The notes under the pieces are model-generated. The model worked only from the letters and a program-made list of their open reading frames with translations, ran no database searches and was not told where the DNA came from. Positions 24,272-31,355 of a stretch of DNA of 34,260 bases are shown piece after piece; the stretch's first letter is position 1; each line of letters begins with the position of its first letter. Source of the stretch: an uncultured Blautia sp. (GTDB taxonomy: Bacteria > Bacillota > Clostridia > Lachnospirales > Lachnospiraceae); the NCBI RefSeq assembly GCF_947654165.1, contig NZ_CANTKB010000034.1:1-34260 (forward strand), read 5' to 3'. Position numbers and translations under genes: made by a program.

Positions 24272-24925
24272 TTATAAATACTCCATCTCCATTCCATACT
24301 GTTTTGCGTATTCTTCCATTGCACTTCCACGTTTGCACCCATGAAATGCCCATTTTTCTATTGTATGTACACTTTCCGGTATGCGGATATATTGCAGCTG
24401 CCTGCATTTTAAGAATGCACTGTCTCCGATATATTTCAAACCATCCGGCAAAATCACTTCTTCCAGGCTGTCACATTTAAAAAATGCCTTTTCCCCGATT
24501 TCTTCTACACGACTCGGCAAAACCAAAGATTTTAATTTCCTGCACTCTGCAAAGGCTTCTTTGGGAATAGTTTTACATTTCTTATTCTCTGAAAATTCTG
24601 CTCTGGATAACCTTTTGCATTTTGAAAATGCACCCTCTCCGATCTGGCACAAATTCATCGGAAACATAGCCTCTTTCATATTGCTGCAATTGGCAAAAGC
24701 CTCTTTCCCAATCTTTACTGTTTTAGGAAAGTCTGCATTTCTCAATGCTGTACATCCATACAGTCCCTGTTTTTCAATCACACCAATGTTTGTCATAACA
24801 ATCTTTTTCACTTTAATATTATTTTTTAACGCCTCTTTTTCTAACACTGTATAATATGGCTCTATCACATAATCTTCCTGCACACCCCTAAGTACATTTT
24901 CTCTGCTTAAAACCTTATAAACCAT
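24272..24925 (-). CDS. BspA-type leucine-rich repeat protein
   Basis: A 217-residue protein with about five LRR_5 (BspA/TpLRR) repeats between about 58 and 200. The pattern is IGKEAFANCSNMKEAMFP, then IGEGAFSKCKRLSRAEF, IPKEAFAECRKLKSLVLP, IGEKAFFKCDSLEEVILP and IGDSAFLKCRQLQYIRIP. BspA repeats form a curved binding surface, and surface forms bind host proteins. There is no signal peptide or anchor here, so it is probably cytosolic. It starts 3 bp after the helical-repeat gene and is surely co-transcribed. Function is unknown. Confidence 0.85.
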   Translation of the reverse strand: MVYKVLSRENVLRGVQEDYVIEPYYTVLEKEALKNNIKVKKIVMTNIGVIEKQGLYGCTALRNADFPKTVKIGKEAFANCSNMKEAMFPMNLCQIGEGAFSKCKRLSRAEFSENKKCKTIPKEAFAECRKLKSLVLPSRVEEIGEKAFFKCDSLEEVILPDGLKYIGDSAFLKCRQLQYIRIPESVHTIEKWAFHGCKRGSAMEEYAKQYGMEMEYL

Positions 24926-24928
24926 GTC

Positions 24929-25930
24929 TCATTCTCCTGTTATATCTTTATAGTGAATCTGATAAAGGGCATTTGCCCAGGAACCGCAGCTTTGCTGCAG
25001 CCTTTTTCGAAATTCTGCATCTACTGCTTTCCGATCCGGCATTTCGCCGTGTTCTTTCCAATATTGATATAATTGTTCTAAATCTTCTTGCGTCTGTGCA
25101 TCAGGATTAACCACCTGGTAATAACAATTCTGAAGATTTGTAAAATGACCTTTTTTTTCTAAATTTTCTGCATCTCCTGTCTTTGCAGAAAAAAACGGAT
25201 TTCTTTTTTTCACTGGCTCTAAATCAATTTGATAGAGTGTATTTCGGTAGCTGCCACATCTTTTGATCACTCTTTTTTTCAATGTTTCCGGTAATTCTCC
25301 CAAAAGCGGAGCACGGTGAAGACCTTTGGCCAGTTCAAGGATTTCAGACAAATCATCTACATATTCCGGTTCCAGATCTTTTATTTTATACACTGCATAT
25401 TCCTGAAAAAAGGACTCGTCAATTCCCGCATCCAAAATAACTTTTCCCCAGTTATCTGCATATTTTGCAACCTGAATGCTGATTTTCGGAAGATCTCTTG
25501 GATGTGGGATTCTGCATATTTCCTTAGCCTCTTTTCGAACTGCCTGCAAAAGCATTTGATACTCCCTTGCCTCTTCTTGCTGCTTTAACAAAGTTTTTCC
25601 TCCTTTTCCGGCAGCCTTACTTAATCCTGCTTTTTTCAGAGCATAAGGCCATTTTTGAAACCTTTCTCTGATATACTCCCGTAATACCCAAAACACCTCT
25701 TTTTTTGCAGGAGAACGTCCCAATTCTTGTGCTCTTTTTTTCAATATCTCTAAGAGTTTTTCATCTTCTATTGTTTCATAAAAAGCTCTTCCTAATTCTG
25801 TTTCCAGAGCATAGGTCTGATAAAATATCCCTTCTGCTTCCTCTATTCCCCAATCCATATCTGTGGACTGACATGCCTTTTGCAGCAATTCTTTCCATAA
25901 TTTTTCCTTCTGTTCCTGTTTGATTTCCAT
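24929..25930 (-). CDS. protein of four helical repeats (homing-endonuclease-associated-repeat-like)
   Basis: A 333-residue soluble protein with four divergent repeats of about 45 residues, near 59-103, 127-170, 194-236 and 284-327. Each follows the pattern L..h...A.EhgR.P....h.......hh..hGSWpxALxxhxL; the last two read CGSYRNTLYQIDL and CGSWANALYQIHY. This resembles the small repeat found beside homing endonuclease and HNH domains (HNH_repeat), which probably binds DNA, but no nuclease motif is present. It precedes the LRR gene by 3 bp. A riboswitch-like element and terminator lie just upstream. Family and function are tentative. Confidence 0.68.
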   Translation of the reverse strand: MEIKQEQKEKLWKELLQKACQSTDMDWGIEEAEGIFYQTYALETELGRAFYETIEDEKLLEILKKRAQELGRSPAKKEVFWVLREYIRERFQKWPYALKKAGLSKAAGKGGKTLLKQQEEAREYQMLLQAVRKEAKEICRIPHPRDLPKISIQVAKYADNWGKVILDAGIDESFFQEYAVYKIKDLEPEYVDDLSEILELAKGLHRAPLLGELPETLKKRVIKRCGSYRNTLYQIDLEPVKKRNPFFSAKTGDAENLEKKGHFTNLQNCYYQVVNPDAQTQEDLEQLYQYWKEHGEMPDRKAVDAEFRKRLQQSCGSWANALYQIHYKDITGE

Positions 25931-25963
25931 TTATGTTTACCTACCCTGATTTTTTATAAAAAC

Positions 25964-25997
25964 AAAAAAATGCCTGTTCTCTACAGAACAAACACCT
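25964..25997 (-). terminator. terminator of riboswitch-like element 2
   Basis: On the minus strand GGTGTTTGTTCT and AGAACAGGCAT pair around a GTAG loop (with G-U wobbles), then TTTTTTTG follows. It lies between the compact riboswitch-like element and the helical-repeat gene start, where a ligand-controlled terminator would be expected. Confidence 0.78.
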
Positions 25998-26048
25998 CAT
26001 AATCTTGTGCTAACAGAATACAATCCTATAAAGAAGAACCCATTGTCG

Positions 26049-26154
26049 GACACGATCCTCGCTGACTTATGATAACCATTCACAGCAACCTGTGCCGGAC
26101 TTGCACCGGACTTATGAATTAAGAGTTTCTGTATCAAACATTCCTCATCGTATC
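26049..26154 (-). promoter_or_regulatory. compact cobalamin-riboswitch-like element 2
   Basis: The minus strand holds the core GTCCGGTGCAAGTCCGGCAC followed by AGGTTGCTGTGAATGG, which matches the cobalamin-riboswitch junction. AAGTCAGCGAGG is a diverged B12 box. GATACGAT (26147-26154) and ATCGTGTC (26049-26056) pair as a closing P1 stem, making an aptamer of about 106 nt, much shorter than element 1. It precedes a terminator and then the helical-repeat/LRR operon. No B12 gene follows. Either it controls that operon or it is a relic. Confidence 0.6.
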
Positions 26155-26360
26155 TGTTTTTTCTATGAAATTTTTGTGGATTTCCCCTGCTCCCCGGTCA
26201 CGGGTCTTGCACTTCTGCGGAGGATGCATGATTTTATACGTTGCGGAGCGTAAAATCAAAAATATATACAGAAATTGCAAACAGGGAACAGGGTTTTCTC
26301 CACCTGCCATTTAATCATGCATAATTCTATAAGTTCAGGTTTTTCCCCTTTCGCATTCCA
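26155..26360. repeat. non-coding stretch with a 10-bp inverted repeat
   Basis: ATGCATGATT at 26224-26233 is mirrored exactly by AATCATGCAT at 26313-26322. Inside the first arm region a second hairpin (GATTTTA/TAAAATC) occurs near 26230-26257. Next to it is a GC-rich block containing GGTCACGGGTCTTGCAC (about 26196-26212). No ORF is supported between the two riboswitch-like elements. It may be a small mobile element or a scar. Confidence 0.45.
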
Positions 26361-26402
26361 TAAAAAAATCCGCCATTCACGGCAAACTACGTGAAAGCGG
26401 AT
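26361..26402 (-). terminator. terminator of cobalamin riboswitch 1
   Basis: On the minus strand ATCCGCTTTCACG pairs with CGTGAATGGCGGAT (one mismatch) and TTTTTT follows immediately. It lies about 65 nt beyond the B12 box, the usual place for the expression platform. A separate CTGCTGT/ACAGCAG hairpin lies just before it and could take part in switching. Confidence 0.88.
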
Positions 26403-26465
26403 ACATCTGCTGTTCCTATACAGCAGGTGGGATTGAAACTTTACACGGAAGTTCTTACCTTACTA

Positions 26466-26645
26466 CTATTAAGCAGGTTTCCTGACTTATGGTTCTTTGC
26501 TTTACTGCTCCTTCTCATATTACTACGTCGCAATACAATGGATTCTCTGCAATATCGCTCCCCAAATACAGTGACCGGATCGCTCAGGACTTTCACCTGA
26601 TTCCCTTTTCACCAGTGTTTTCTTTCACACGGATGCACTTAATAG
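26466..26645 (-). promoter_or_regulatory. cobalamin riboswitch 1
   Basis: The minus strand shows the hallmarks of a B12-sensing leader: GGGAATCAGGTGAAAGTCCT in the core, GGTCACTGTA, and the B12 box AAGTCAGGAAACCTGC (26473-26488). A perfect P1 stem, CTATTAAG (26638-26645) with CTTAATAG (26466-26473), defines an aptamer of about 180 nt. It has its own promoter and a strong terminator. The next thing downstream is a second riboswitch-like element rather than a gene, so its target appears lost, or it acts in tandem with element 2. Confidence 0.9.
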
Positions 26646-26667
26646 GCTTATGGAATTATACAAGTGT

Positions 26668-26696
26668 ATTTTAACACTATATGCCGATATCGTCAA
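26668..26696 (-). promoter_or_regulatory. promoter of cobalamin riboswitch 1
   Basis: TTGACG (26691-26696), a 17-bp spacer and TAAAAT (26668-26673) on the minus strand place transcription start about 20 nt before the P1 stem. Confidence 0.72.
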
Positions 26697-26799
26697 GCTT
26701 TTTTCTCTGAACTTTATACTTTTTCCCTAAACTTTTATGCACGCACATTGTTAAAACTGTCGGCAAAATCCATTCTTGCAGCAGTTTTTTTGTGTTTCT

Positions 26800-27423
26800 T
26801 TACACCTCCAGAATCCCATATTTTTTCTTGATTCTGTCCAGTTTTCTTTCCATAAAAAATCTGTAAATAGAAAAATTGTTTCTTCCTCTCAGGCCATACC
26901 CTCTGGACTTCATCGAATCTGCTGTTTCTACAGAATTTTCCAGTGCCCAGGTAGTCATAATGGAAAGAATTTTCATTCCATGCTTTGCCTTCATCAGCAT
27001 ATTTCCGTTGGTTACATCACGTCCAATACACTTTTGTGTATTGGAAATTTTCACAATCTGATTCTTAAATTTCGGTACAAAACGGAGTACCATGGACAAA
27101 ATAAGAGACATGGTCGGAATTGCTTTTCCAAAAAGATAAATAAACTTATCCGAAGTCATTACTACCTGATAACAGGAAAACCAGTTGAGCACACTTACCA
27201 GCATAAATCCTGCTGCCAAATCATATCATATGGATTCGAGGGTGAGCGGGTTTCCGTTTTTCAGATAAAAAATCAAGGTAACCCCCTTGTGATTAAACAG
27301 AGGATTTACCACAGCCGATATCAGAAATACCGGATGCATTAGAAACATGGAGCATCCAATAACCAGTACAAAATACACAAAATTAATCACCGGGTGAAAT
27401 GCCCCAAAAATATCTTGTTTCAT
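26800..27423 (-). pseudogene. EcfT (energy-coupling transporter) pseudogene
   Basis: Two adjacent frames together give a CbiQ/EcfT transmembrane subunit of an ECF vitamin transporter. The first (27423-27226) has FGAFHPVINFVYFVLVIGCS and VNPLFNHKGVTLIFYL. The second (27219-26800) has NWFSCYQVVMTSDKFIYLFG, LRFVPKF and the EcfT coupling signature ENSVETADSMKSRGYGLRG. A frameshift at about 27220-27230 splits them. About 40 residues seem missing after MHPVFLISAV. EcfA and S genes are absent beside it. It is part of the decayed B12/cobalt locus. Confidence 0.85.
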
Positions 27424-27424
27424 A

Positions 27425-28039
27425 CTATTTCACCCAAATCTGTCCCAAATCACGTCCCAGATCACAGGTATAATTCCAATGTATCACATCGCCTGCTTTT
27501 ACCTGATATCGACTGCATCCATAATTAGGTTACCAGCCATTTACTTCATACATCCATCCTGAAAGTTTTCCACAATCGAATTCATATAAATTATTGATTC
27601 CTTCTACATACGCACTGTTATACTTAGGTGTAAAGCTGGATTCCATATGGATTCTGTTATTCTTGGTCACTCTCTGGAGCACATCAAAAACAGACTCTCC
27701 TTCATAAAAACTCACTTCTGTTTCCGGAAGAATCACTCCGTCAGACGGTACCATAGACTCCTTGCCTGGTGTTAAATCATCCATGTTATCTAAAATGGTG
27801 TCACAGGAAATACTAAGATAGCATACTTCTTCCGAACTGGTATCCACTTCCGTATTTTCTGGCTCTACCGAAGCAGGCATTCCCTCCGGTATCAGGTCCG
27901 TATGGTATTGATCCTGATTTTCTGTGCTTTCCTCATTCTGTCCAACGGATGATTTTCTTTCTTCATATTTTGAATAATCAATCTCTTTATCTTCTACAGT
28001 TTCTGCATCCAGAAACTCTTCTTTCTCCTCTCTTTTCAT
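27425..28039 (-). pseudogene. DUF4430 (transcobalamin-C-like) protein, broken by a stop codon
   Basis: The frame encodes an acidic linker region (1-70) and then a DUF4430-like domain: SFYEGESVFDVLQRVTKNN, SAYVEGINNLYEFDCGKLSG and WMYEVNGW. A TAA at 27530-27532 follows VNGW. Reading through gives PNYGCSRYQVKAGDVIHWNY, then TCDLGRDLG and a TAG at 27425, the normal domain end. The gene is therefore cut by one nonsense codon about 35 residues short. No signal peptide precedes the linker, so the 5' end may also be damaged. Intact relatives are exported and found with ECF transporters. Confidence 0.82.
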
Positions 28040-28051
28040 TTTTATGCAAAC

Positions 28052-28085
28052 AAAAAAAGCCTTCTGCCATTCCTGACAAAAGACT
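28052..28085 (-). terminator. terminator-like hairpin before the DUF4430 pseudogene
   Basis: On the minus strand AGTCTTTTGTC pairs with GGCAGAAGGCT (several G-U pairs) around AGGAAT, followed by TTTTTT. It lies in the leader about 12 bp upstream of the pseudogene start, so it may be an attenuator left from the lost locus. Confidence 0.6.
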
Positions 28086-28196
28086 CTTCTACACTTTACT
28101 TTATTAAATTTTGCATTGTACGCTTACTACATATAAAAATCCCCTATCCGGAAATCCATGATTTCTGATGACTGTTACAGATATGCAGTTTCTTCT

Positions 28197-28226
28197 AATC
28201 TACTTCCTTTCTCACTGCCTTGTCAA
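28197..28226 (-). promoter_or_regulatory. possible promoter of the DUF4430-ecfT remnant
   Basis: TTGACA (28221-28226) and TAGATT (28197-28202) with an 18-bp spacer lie about 160 bp upstream of the pseudogene. The ~110-nt leader between them and the hairpin has no riboswitch core that I could recognise. Confidence 0.4.
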
Positions 28227-28265
28227 GAATTTCTTTCTATCGGCAGCACTGCTCCAGAATCTCTG

Positions 28266-28448
28266 TCAATGCATTTTTGCTGCTGGGCAGCCACAACTGC
28301 ACCCGCTGCTGCCGTCTTTCTTCCCGCCGCAGCATCCTCCTGACGGGCATCCAATACATTTGACACCGCTTTTCTTAGCCTTTACGATATGTGTCACTGC
28401 CATTCCCACTGCCGCCAGAAGGATTGCTGCTACAATAAAATCAGCCAT
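28266..28448 (-). CDS. FeoB-associated Cys-rich membrane protein
   Basis: A 60-residue protein. Residues 1-22 form one membrane helix (MADFIVAAILLAAVGMAVTH), followed by KAKKSG and a cysteine-rich tail with eight Cys between 31 and 54. This matches the small FeoB-associated peptides found downstream of feoB in Firmicutes, thought to bind iron at the transporter. It starts 34 bp after feoB in the same direction. Iron handling is inferred from family context. Confidence 0.87.
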   Translation of the reverse strand: MADFIVAAILLAAVGMAVTHIVKAKKSGVKCIGCPSGGCCGGKKDGSSGCSCGCPAAKMH

Positions 28449-28482
28449 ATATTTTCACTCCTTTACATGAATCACTACATGT

Positions 28483-30480
28483 TTATGCACCTAACTGATA
28501 CTGTGCACTAAACCGTTTGTCTGTTCTTCGTATCAGGAAAATCAGGATTCCTGCAAATACTGCAACTGCTGCAAGTCCTGGAAGGAAACCGATTCCCAGT
28601 GCTCCTGTGGTAATCCAGGTACCGATTTGATACACGAAAAACGATATAGTATATCCAGTTCCTAACTGAAGCCCGATACCTGCCATCAGCCATTTTTTGT
28701 CCTGCACCTCTGCATTCATAGCACCCAGTGCCGCAAAACAAGGGGGTGTATAAAGATTAAACATCAAATATGCCAGAGCTGCCGTTTTGGTAAGTCCCAT
28801 GATAACAACTACCTCATTGCCGCCCCCTACCAGGGCCAGTTCCTCTGTATCAATAAAGTTGGTAAGCCCGTACACAACAGCCAGGGTACCTACCACGTTT
28901 TCCTTTGCAATAAAACCTGTAATTGCTGCCGCTGCAAGCTGCCATACTCCAAATCCAAGAGGAATAAGAAACACTGCAAAAGGAGATGCAACGGATGCCA
29001 GAATAGAGGTATGCTCCATCCCTTCTTCTACCACCTGGAATTTCCAGTTAAAGCTCTGCATAACCTGGACTACTGTGTTACATACCAGAATAATGGTTCC
29101 TGCTTTTATAATATATGCTTTTCCTCTGGCCAGCATAGAAAGCACTGCACGTTTCAGGCTCGGAATCTTATATTCCGGAAGTTCCATAATAAAAAATGAC
29201 TTTCTGAATTTATATCCGGTCACTCTTTTTACCAGCAATGCCCCTAAAAAGATCAATACAATTCCAACCAGATACATGGCAGGTCCTACCCACAGGGCAT
29301 CTGAGAAAAATGCACCTGCAAACAGGGCAATTACCGGAAGTTTTGCCCCGCAAGGCATAAAAGGTGTCAGCATAGCTGTTGCTCTCCGCTCTCTTTCATT
29401 GCGGATGGTTCTGCACGCCATGATTCCCGGAATCGCACAGCCGGTGCCGATTACCATGGGAATCACAGATTTTCCAGAAAGACCTACCCGTTTAAAAATC
29501 GGGTCTAAGACCACGGTCGCTCTCGCCATATATCCACAGTCTTCCAAAAGTGCAATAAGAAAATACATGACCATAACTAACGGAAGAAAACCAACTACCG
29601 CACCTACACCACCAATGATACCATCTACCAGAAGTGCCTGCAAGAAAGGATTTACCTGCTCCATCATGCCTGCTGCCCATGCCTGAAAGGTTTCGATCCA
29701 GCCTACCAGCCAATCTGCGATCCAGGTTCCTACCGTAGACTGGGAAATATAGAATACCAGAAACATGATACCTGCAAAAACAGGGATTCCTACAAACTTA
29801 TTGGTGAGAATGTTATCTATTTTATCCTGATTATTTTTATCTTTTGTAAACACAGTTCTTTTTTCTACCGTTTTTACAATCCCATTGACAAACTGAAAAC
29901 GCTTCCGGTCCGCTGCCTCCACTTCTGCTTTGTCTTTCAGGTTTACTTCCCCTTGATGATAGGGTGCTGTCTGACCGCATCCGTATAAAGACGCTGCCTG
30001 TTCTACAGCTTCTTTTAATCCATTATCTCCTGTCAGGGTAGAAACCGTCTGAATGACCGGGCATCCCAGTTTCTCAGAAAGCTGCATGGTGTCAATGGTT
30101 GTTTTTTTCTTCTGGGTAAGATCACTCTTATTCAAAGCCACCACCACAGGGATTCCCAGTTCCAGAAGCTGTGTGGTAAAGAAAAGGCTTCTGCTTAAAT
30201 TGGTAGCATCCACGATATTGATAATAGCATCTGGTTTTTCATTCTTCACATAACTGCTGGTAATACTTTCTTCCGAAGTAAAAGGCGACATAGAATATGC
30301 TCCCGGCAAATCTACCGCAATCAGTTCTTCTCCTCCTCCGAAAAACGCTTTCTTTATGGGACTTTCCTTTCTCTCTACGGTTACACCCGCCCAGTTTCCA
30401 ACACGTTCATTTCTTCCTGTCAGTGCGTTGTACATGGTGGTCTTTCCACTGTTTGGATTTCCTGCCAAAGCAATTCTCAT
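28483..30480 (-). CDS. feoB: ferrous iron transport protein B
   Basis: FeoB imports Fe2+ and couples transport to a cytosolic G-domain. The 665-residue protein starts with GNPNSGKTT (7-15, G1), then DLPGAYS (about 57-63, G3) and NKSD (about 116-119, G4). A helical insert follows, then a polytopic membrane region with two Gate motifs: YMARATVVLDPIFKRVGLSGK...GTGCAIPGIMACRTI and, later, the ENVVGTLAVVYG region. Motifs are intact. Length is slightly below the ~700-770 of enteric FeoB. It follows feoA by about 80 bp, with a terminator, promoter and operator between. Confidence 0.96.
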   Translation of the reverse strand: MRIALAGNPNSGKTTMYNALTGRNERVGNWAGVTVERKESPIKKAFFGGGEELIAVDLPGAYSMSPFTSEESITSSYVKNEKPDAIINIVDATNLSRSLFFTTQLLELGIPVVVALNKSDLTQKKKTTIDTMQLSEKLGCPVIQTVSTLTGDNGLKEAVEQAASLYGCGQTAPYHQGEVNLKDKAEVEAADRKRFQFVNGIVKTVEKRTVFTKDKNNQDKIDNILTNKFVGIPVFAGIMFLVFYISQSTVGTWIADWLVGWIETFQAWAAGMMEQVNPFLQALLVDGIIGGVGAVVGFLPLVMVMYFLIALLEDCGYMARATVVLDPIFKRVGLSGKSVIPMVIGTGCAIPGIMACRTIRNERERRATAMLTPFMPCGAKLPVIALFAGAFFSDALWVGPAMYLVGIVLIFLGALLVKRVTGYKFRKSFFIMELPEYKIPSLKRAVLSMLARGKAYIIKAGTIILVCNTVVQVMQSFNWKFQVVEEGMEHTSILASVASPFAVFLIPLGFGVWQLAAAAITGFIAKENVVGTLAVVYGLTNFIDTEELALVGGGNEVVVIMGLTKTAALAYLMFNLYTPPCFAALGAMNAEVQDKKWLMAGIGLQLGTGYTISFFVYQIGTWITTGALGIGFLPGLAAVAVFAGILIFLIRRTDKRFSAQYQLGA

Positions 30481-30507
30481 GGTCTTACTCTCCTTCTGCT
30501 CTTTTGA

Positions 30508-30527
30508 TTAGTTTTAACTAACTTATA
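30508..30527 (-). promoter_or_regulatory. feoB promoter and iron-repressor operator
   Basis: The palindrome TTAGTTTTAACTAA (30508-30521) lies directly downstream of a -10-like TATAAG (minus strand, 30522-30527), with a weak TTGCAG -35 17 bp further upstream. The site matches the operator on feoA in 11 of 14 positions. Confidence 0.65.
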
Positions 30528-30533
30528 TTGATT

Positions 30534-30555
30534 AAAAAAAGTGACTGCAATCACT
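30534..30555 (-). terminator. terminator after feoA
   Basis: On the minus strand AGTGA and TCACT pair around TTGCAG and TTTTTTT follows. It probably limits read-through from feoA into feoB and makes the separate feoB promoter relevant. Confidence 0.7.
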
Positions 30556-30562
30556 CTCCTGC

Positions 30563-30778
30563 TTATATTGAAATAGCCTGAGCTAAATCAGTATCAATGT
30601 TGTATCTGGCGTCCTTAATAGAAACCACACAGCCGTTTTTTCTATGAGAAACCACGGTGATCGGTTCTCCGCTGTAACACCCAAGGGAAAACAAAAACGC
30701 ATCCAACTCTTCATCTTCTGTCGTGATTCCTTTGACAATATATTCCATTCCTTCTTTTGCCTCTAGTAAATTCATCAT
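30563..30778 (-). CDS. feoA: ferrous iron transport protein A
   Basis: FeoA is a small SH3-fold protein that assists FeoB. From the ATG at 30778 it has 71 residues, with the core YIVKGITTEDEELDAFLFSL and an ITVVSHRKNGCVVSIKDARY stretch typical of the fold. I chose this ATG because GGGAGG lies 8 bp upstream. A GTG at 30787 would sit against that site. A strong promoter with a repressor palindrome over the -10 precedes it. Confidence 0.92.
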   Translation of the reverse strand: MMNLLEAKEGMEYIVKGITTEDEELDAFLFSLGCYSGEPITVVSHRKNGCVVSIKDARYNIDTDLAQAISI

Positions 30779-30818
30779 CTGATGCACCTCCCTCTCAGTT
30801 ATTCATATTTTACTCTAG

Positions 30819-30849
30819 TTAGTTTATTCTAATTTCATTGAATTGTCAA
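30819..30849 (-). promoter_or_regulatory. feoA promoter with iron-repressor operator over the -10
   Basis: The minus strand has TTGACA (30844-30849), a 17-bp spacer and TAAACT (30821-30826). The palindrome TTAGTTTATTCTAA (30819-30832; TTAG/CTAA ends) covers the -10. A sister site lies before feoB. This is consistent with repression by the divergent DtxR-type protein when iron is plentiful. Confidence 0.75.
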
Positions 30850-30899
30850 TACCTTTTTTTACAATTCTTGCAATTCTATTCCTAAAATGGTAACATAAG

Positions 30900-30905
30900 T
30901 ATAAT
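30900..30905 (+). promoter_or_regulatory. -10 element of the DtxR-type gene
   Basis: TATAAT lies about 22 bp upstream of the ATG at 30928, with an ACAGGAGG ribosome site between. I found no convincing -35 at the proper distance. Confidence 0.45.
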
Positions 30906-30927
30906 ACGAAACAGGAGGTGTCCTTTT

Positions 30928-31305
30928 ATGGGATATGTGAGCCATAAATCAGAAGAATCCATGGAAGATTATCTGGAAACTATTTATGTACTGACCAAAC
31001 GCCTTCCGGTGGTCCGTTCCATTGACATTGCTACAGAACTTGGATACTCCAAACCCAGTGTCAGTGTTGCTATGAAAAATCTGAGAACCAAAGGATTTAT
31101 TACTGTTTCCCAGGAAGGGTATATTACCTTTACCGAACAGGGCGAAGCTTTGGCATCTGAAACCTTTGAACGGCATACAGTCATTTCAGACTGGCTGATC
31201 AGTCTTGGTGTGAGTCCGGAAACAGCCTCGGAAGATGCCTGCAAAATGGAACATGATATCAGCAGAGAAACCTTCCAGGCTCTGAAAAAACATATCTTCG
31301 GATAA
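30928..31305 (+). CDS. DtxR/MntR-family metal-dependent repressor (short form)
   Basis: A 125-residue regulator. The winged helix (about 8-70) contains RSIDIATELGYSKPSVSVAM and KNLRTKGFITVSQEGYITFT. A metal-binding and dimerisation segment follows, with the C-x2-E-H pattern in EDACKMEHDIS (about 104-114). There is no SH3-like third domain, as in the short clostridial members. It is divergent from feoA, and matching palindromes cover the feoA and feoB promoters, so it is probably the Fe2+-activated repressor of this locus. Confidence 0.92.
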   Translation: MGYVSHKSEESMEDYLETIYVLTKRLPVVRSIDIATELGYSKPSVSVAMKNLRTKGFITVSQEGYITFTEQGEALASETFERHTVISDWLISLGVSPETASEDACKMEHDISRETFQALKKHIFG

Positions 31306-31310
31306 AATAA

Positions 31311-31352
31311 ATGCGGCATGAGCAGCTTTCTTACTGCTTATACCGCACTTAT
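31311..31352. terminator. bidirectional terminator
   Basis: TGCGGCATGAGCAG pairs with CTGCTTATACCGCA around an 8-base loop. TTATTTTT follows on the plus strand and TTTATTTTATC on the minus strand. It separates the convergent dtxR-type and DUF4317 genes. Confidence 0.82.
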
Positions 31353-31355
31353 TTT

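Noticed and set aside
26405..26445. Possible CRISPR-like unit (TTTCAATCCCACCTGC and a CTGCTGT/ACAGCAG hairpin on the minus strand)
   Set aside because: Only one copy exists, and it lies between the B12 box and the riboswitch terminator, so it is part of that expression platform.
28086..28196. Third cobalamin riboswitch upstream of the DUF4430 remnant
   Set aside because: No B12 box or GGTGAAA-type core could be found, only a promoter-like pair and a terminator-like hairpin.
28787..29686. 299-residue open frame on the plus strand
   Set aside because: Antisense to feoB throughout. Its proline/threonine-rich composition is what the complement of a membrane-protein gene gives, and there is no ribosome site.
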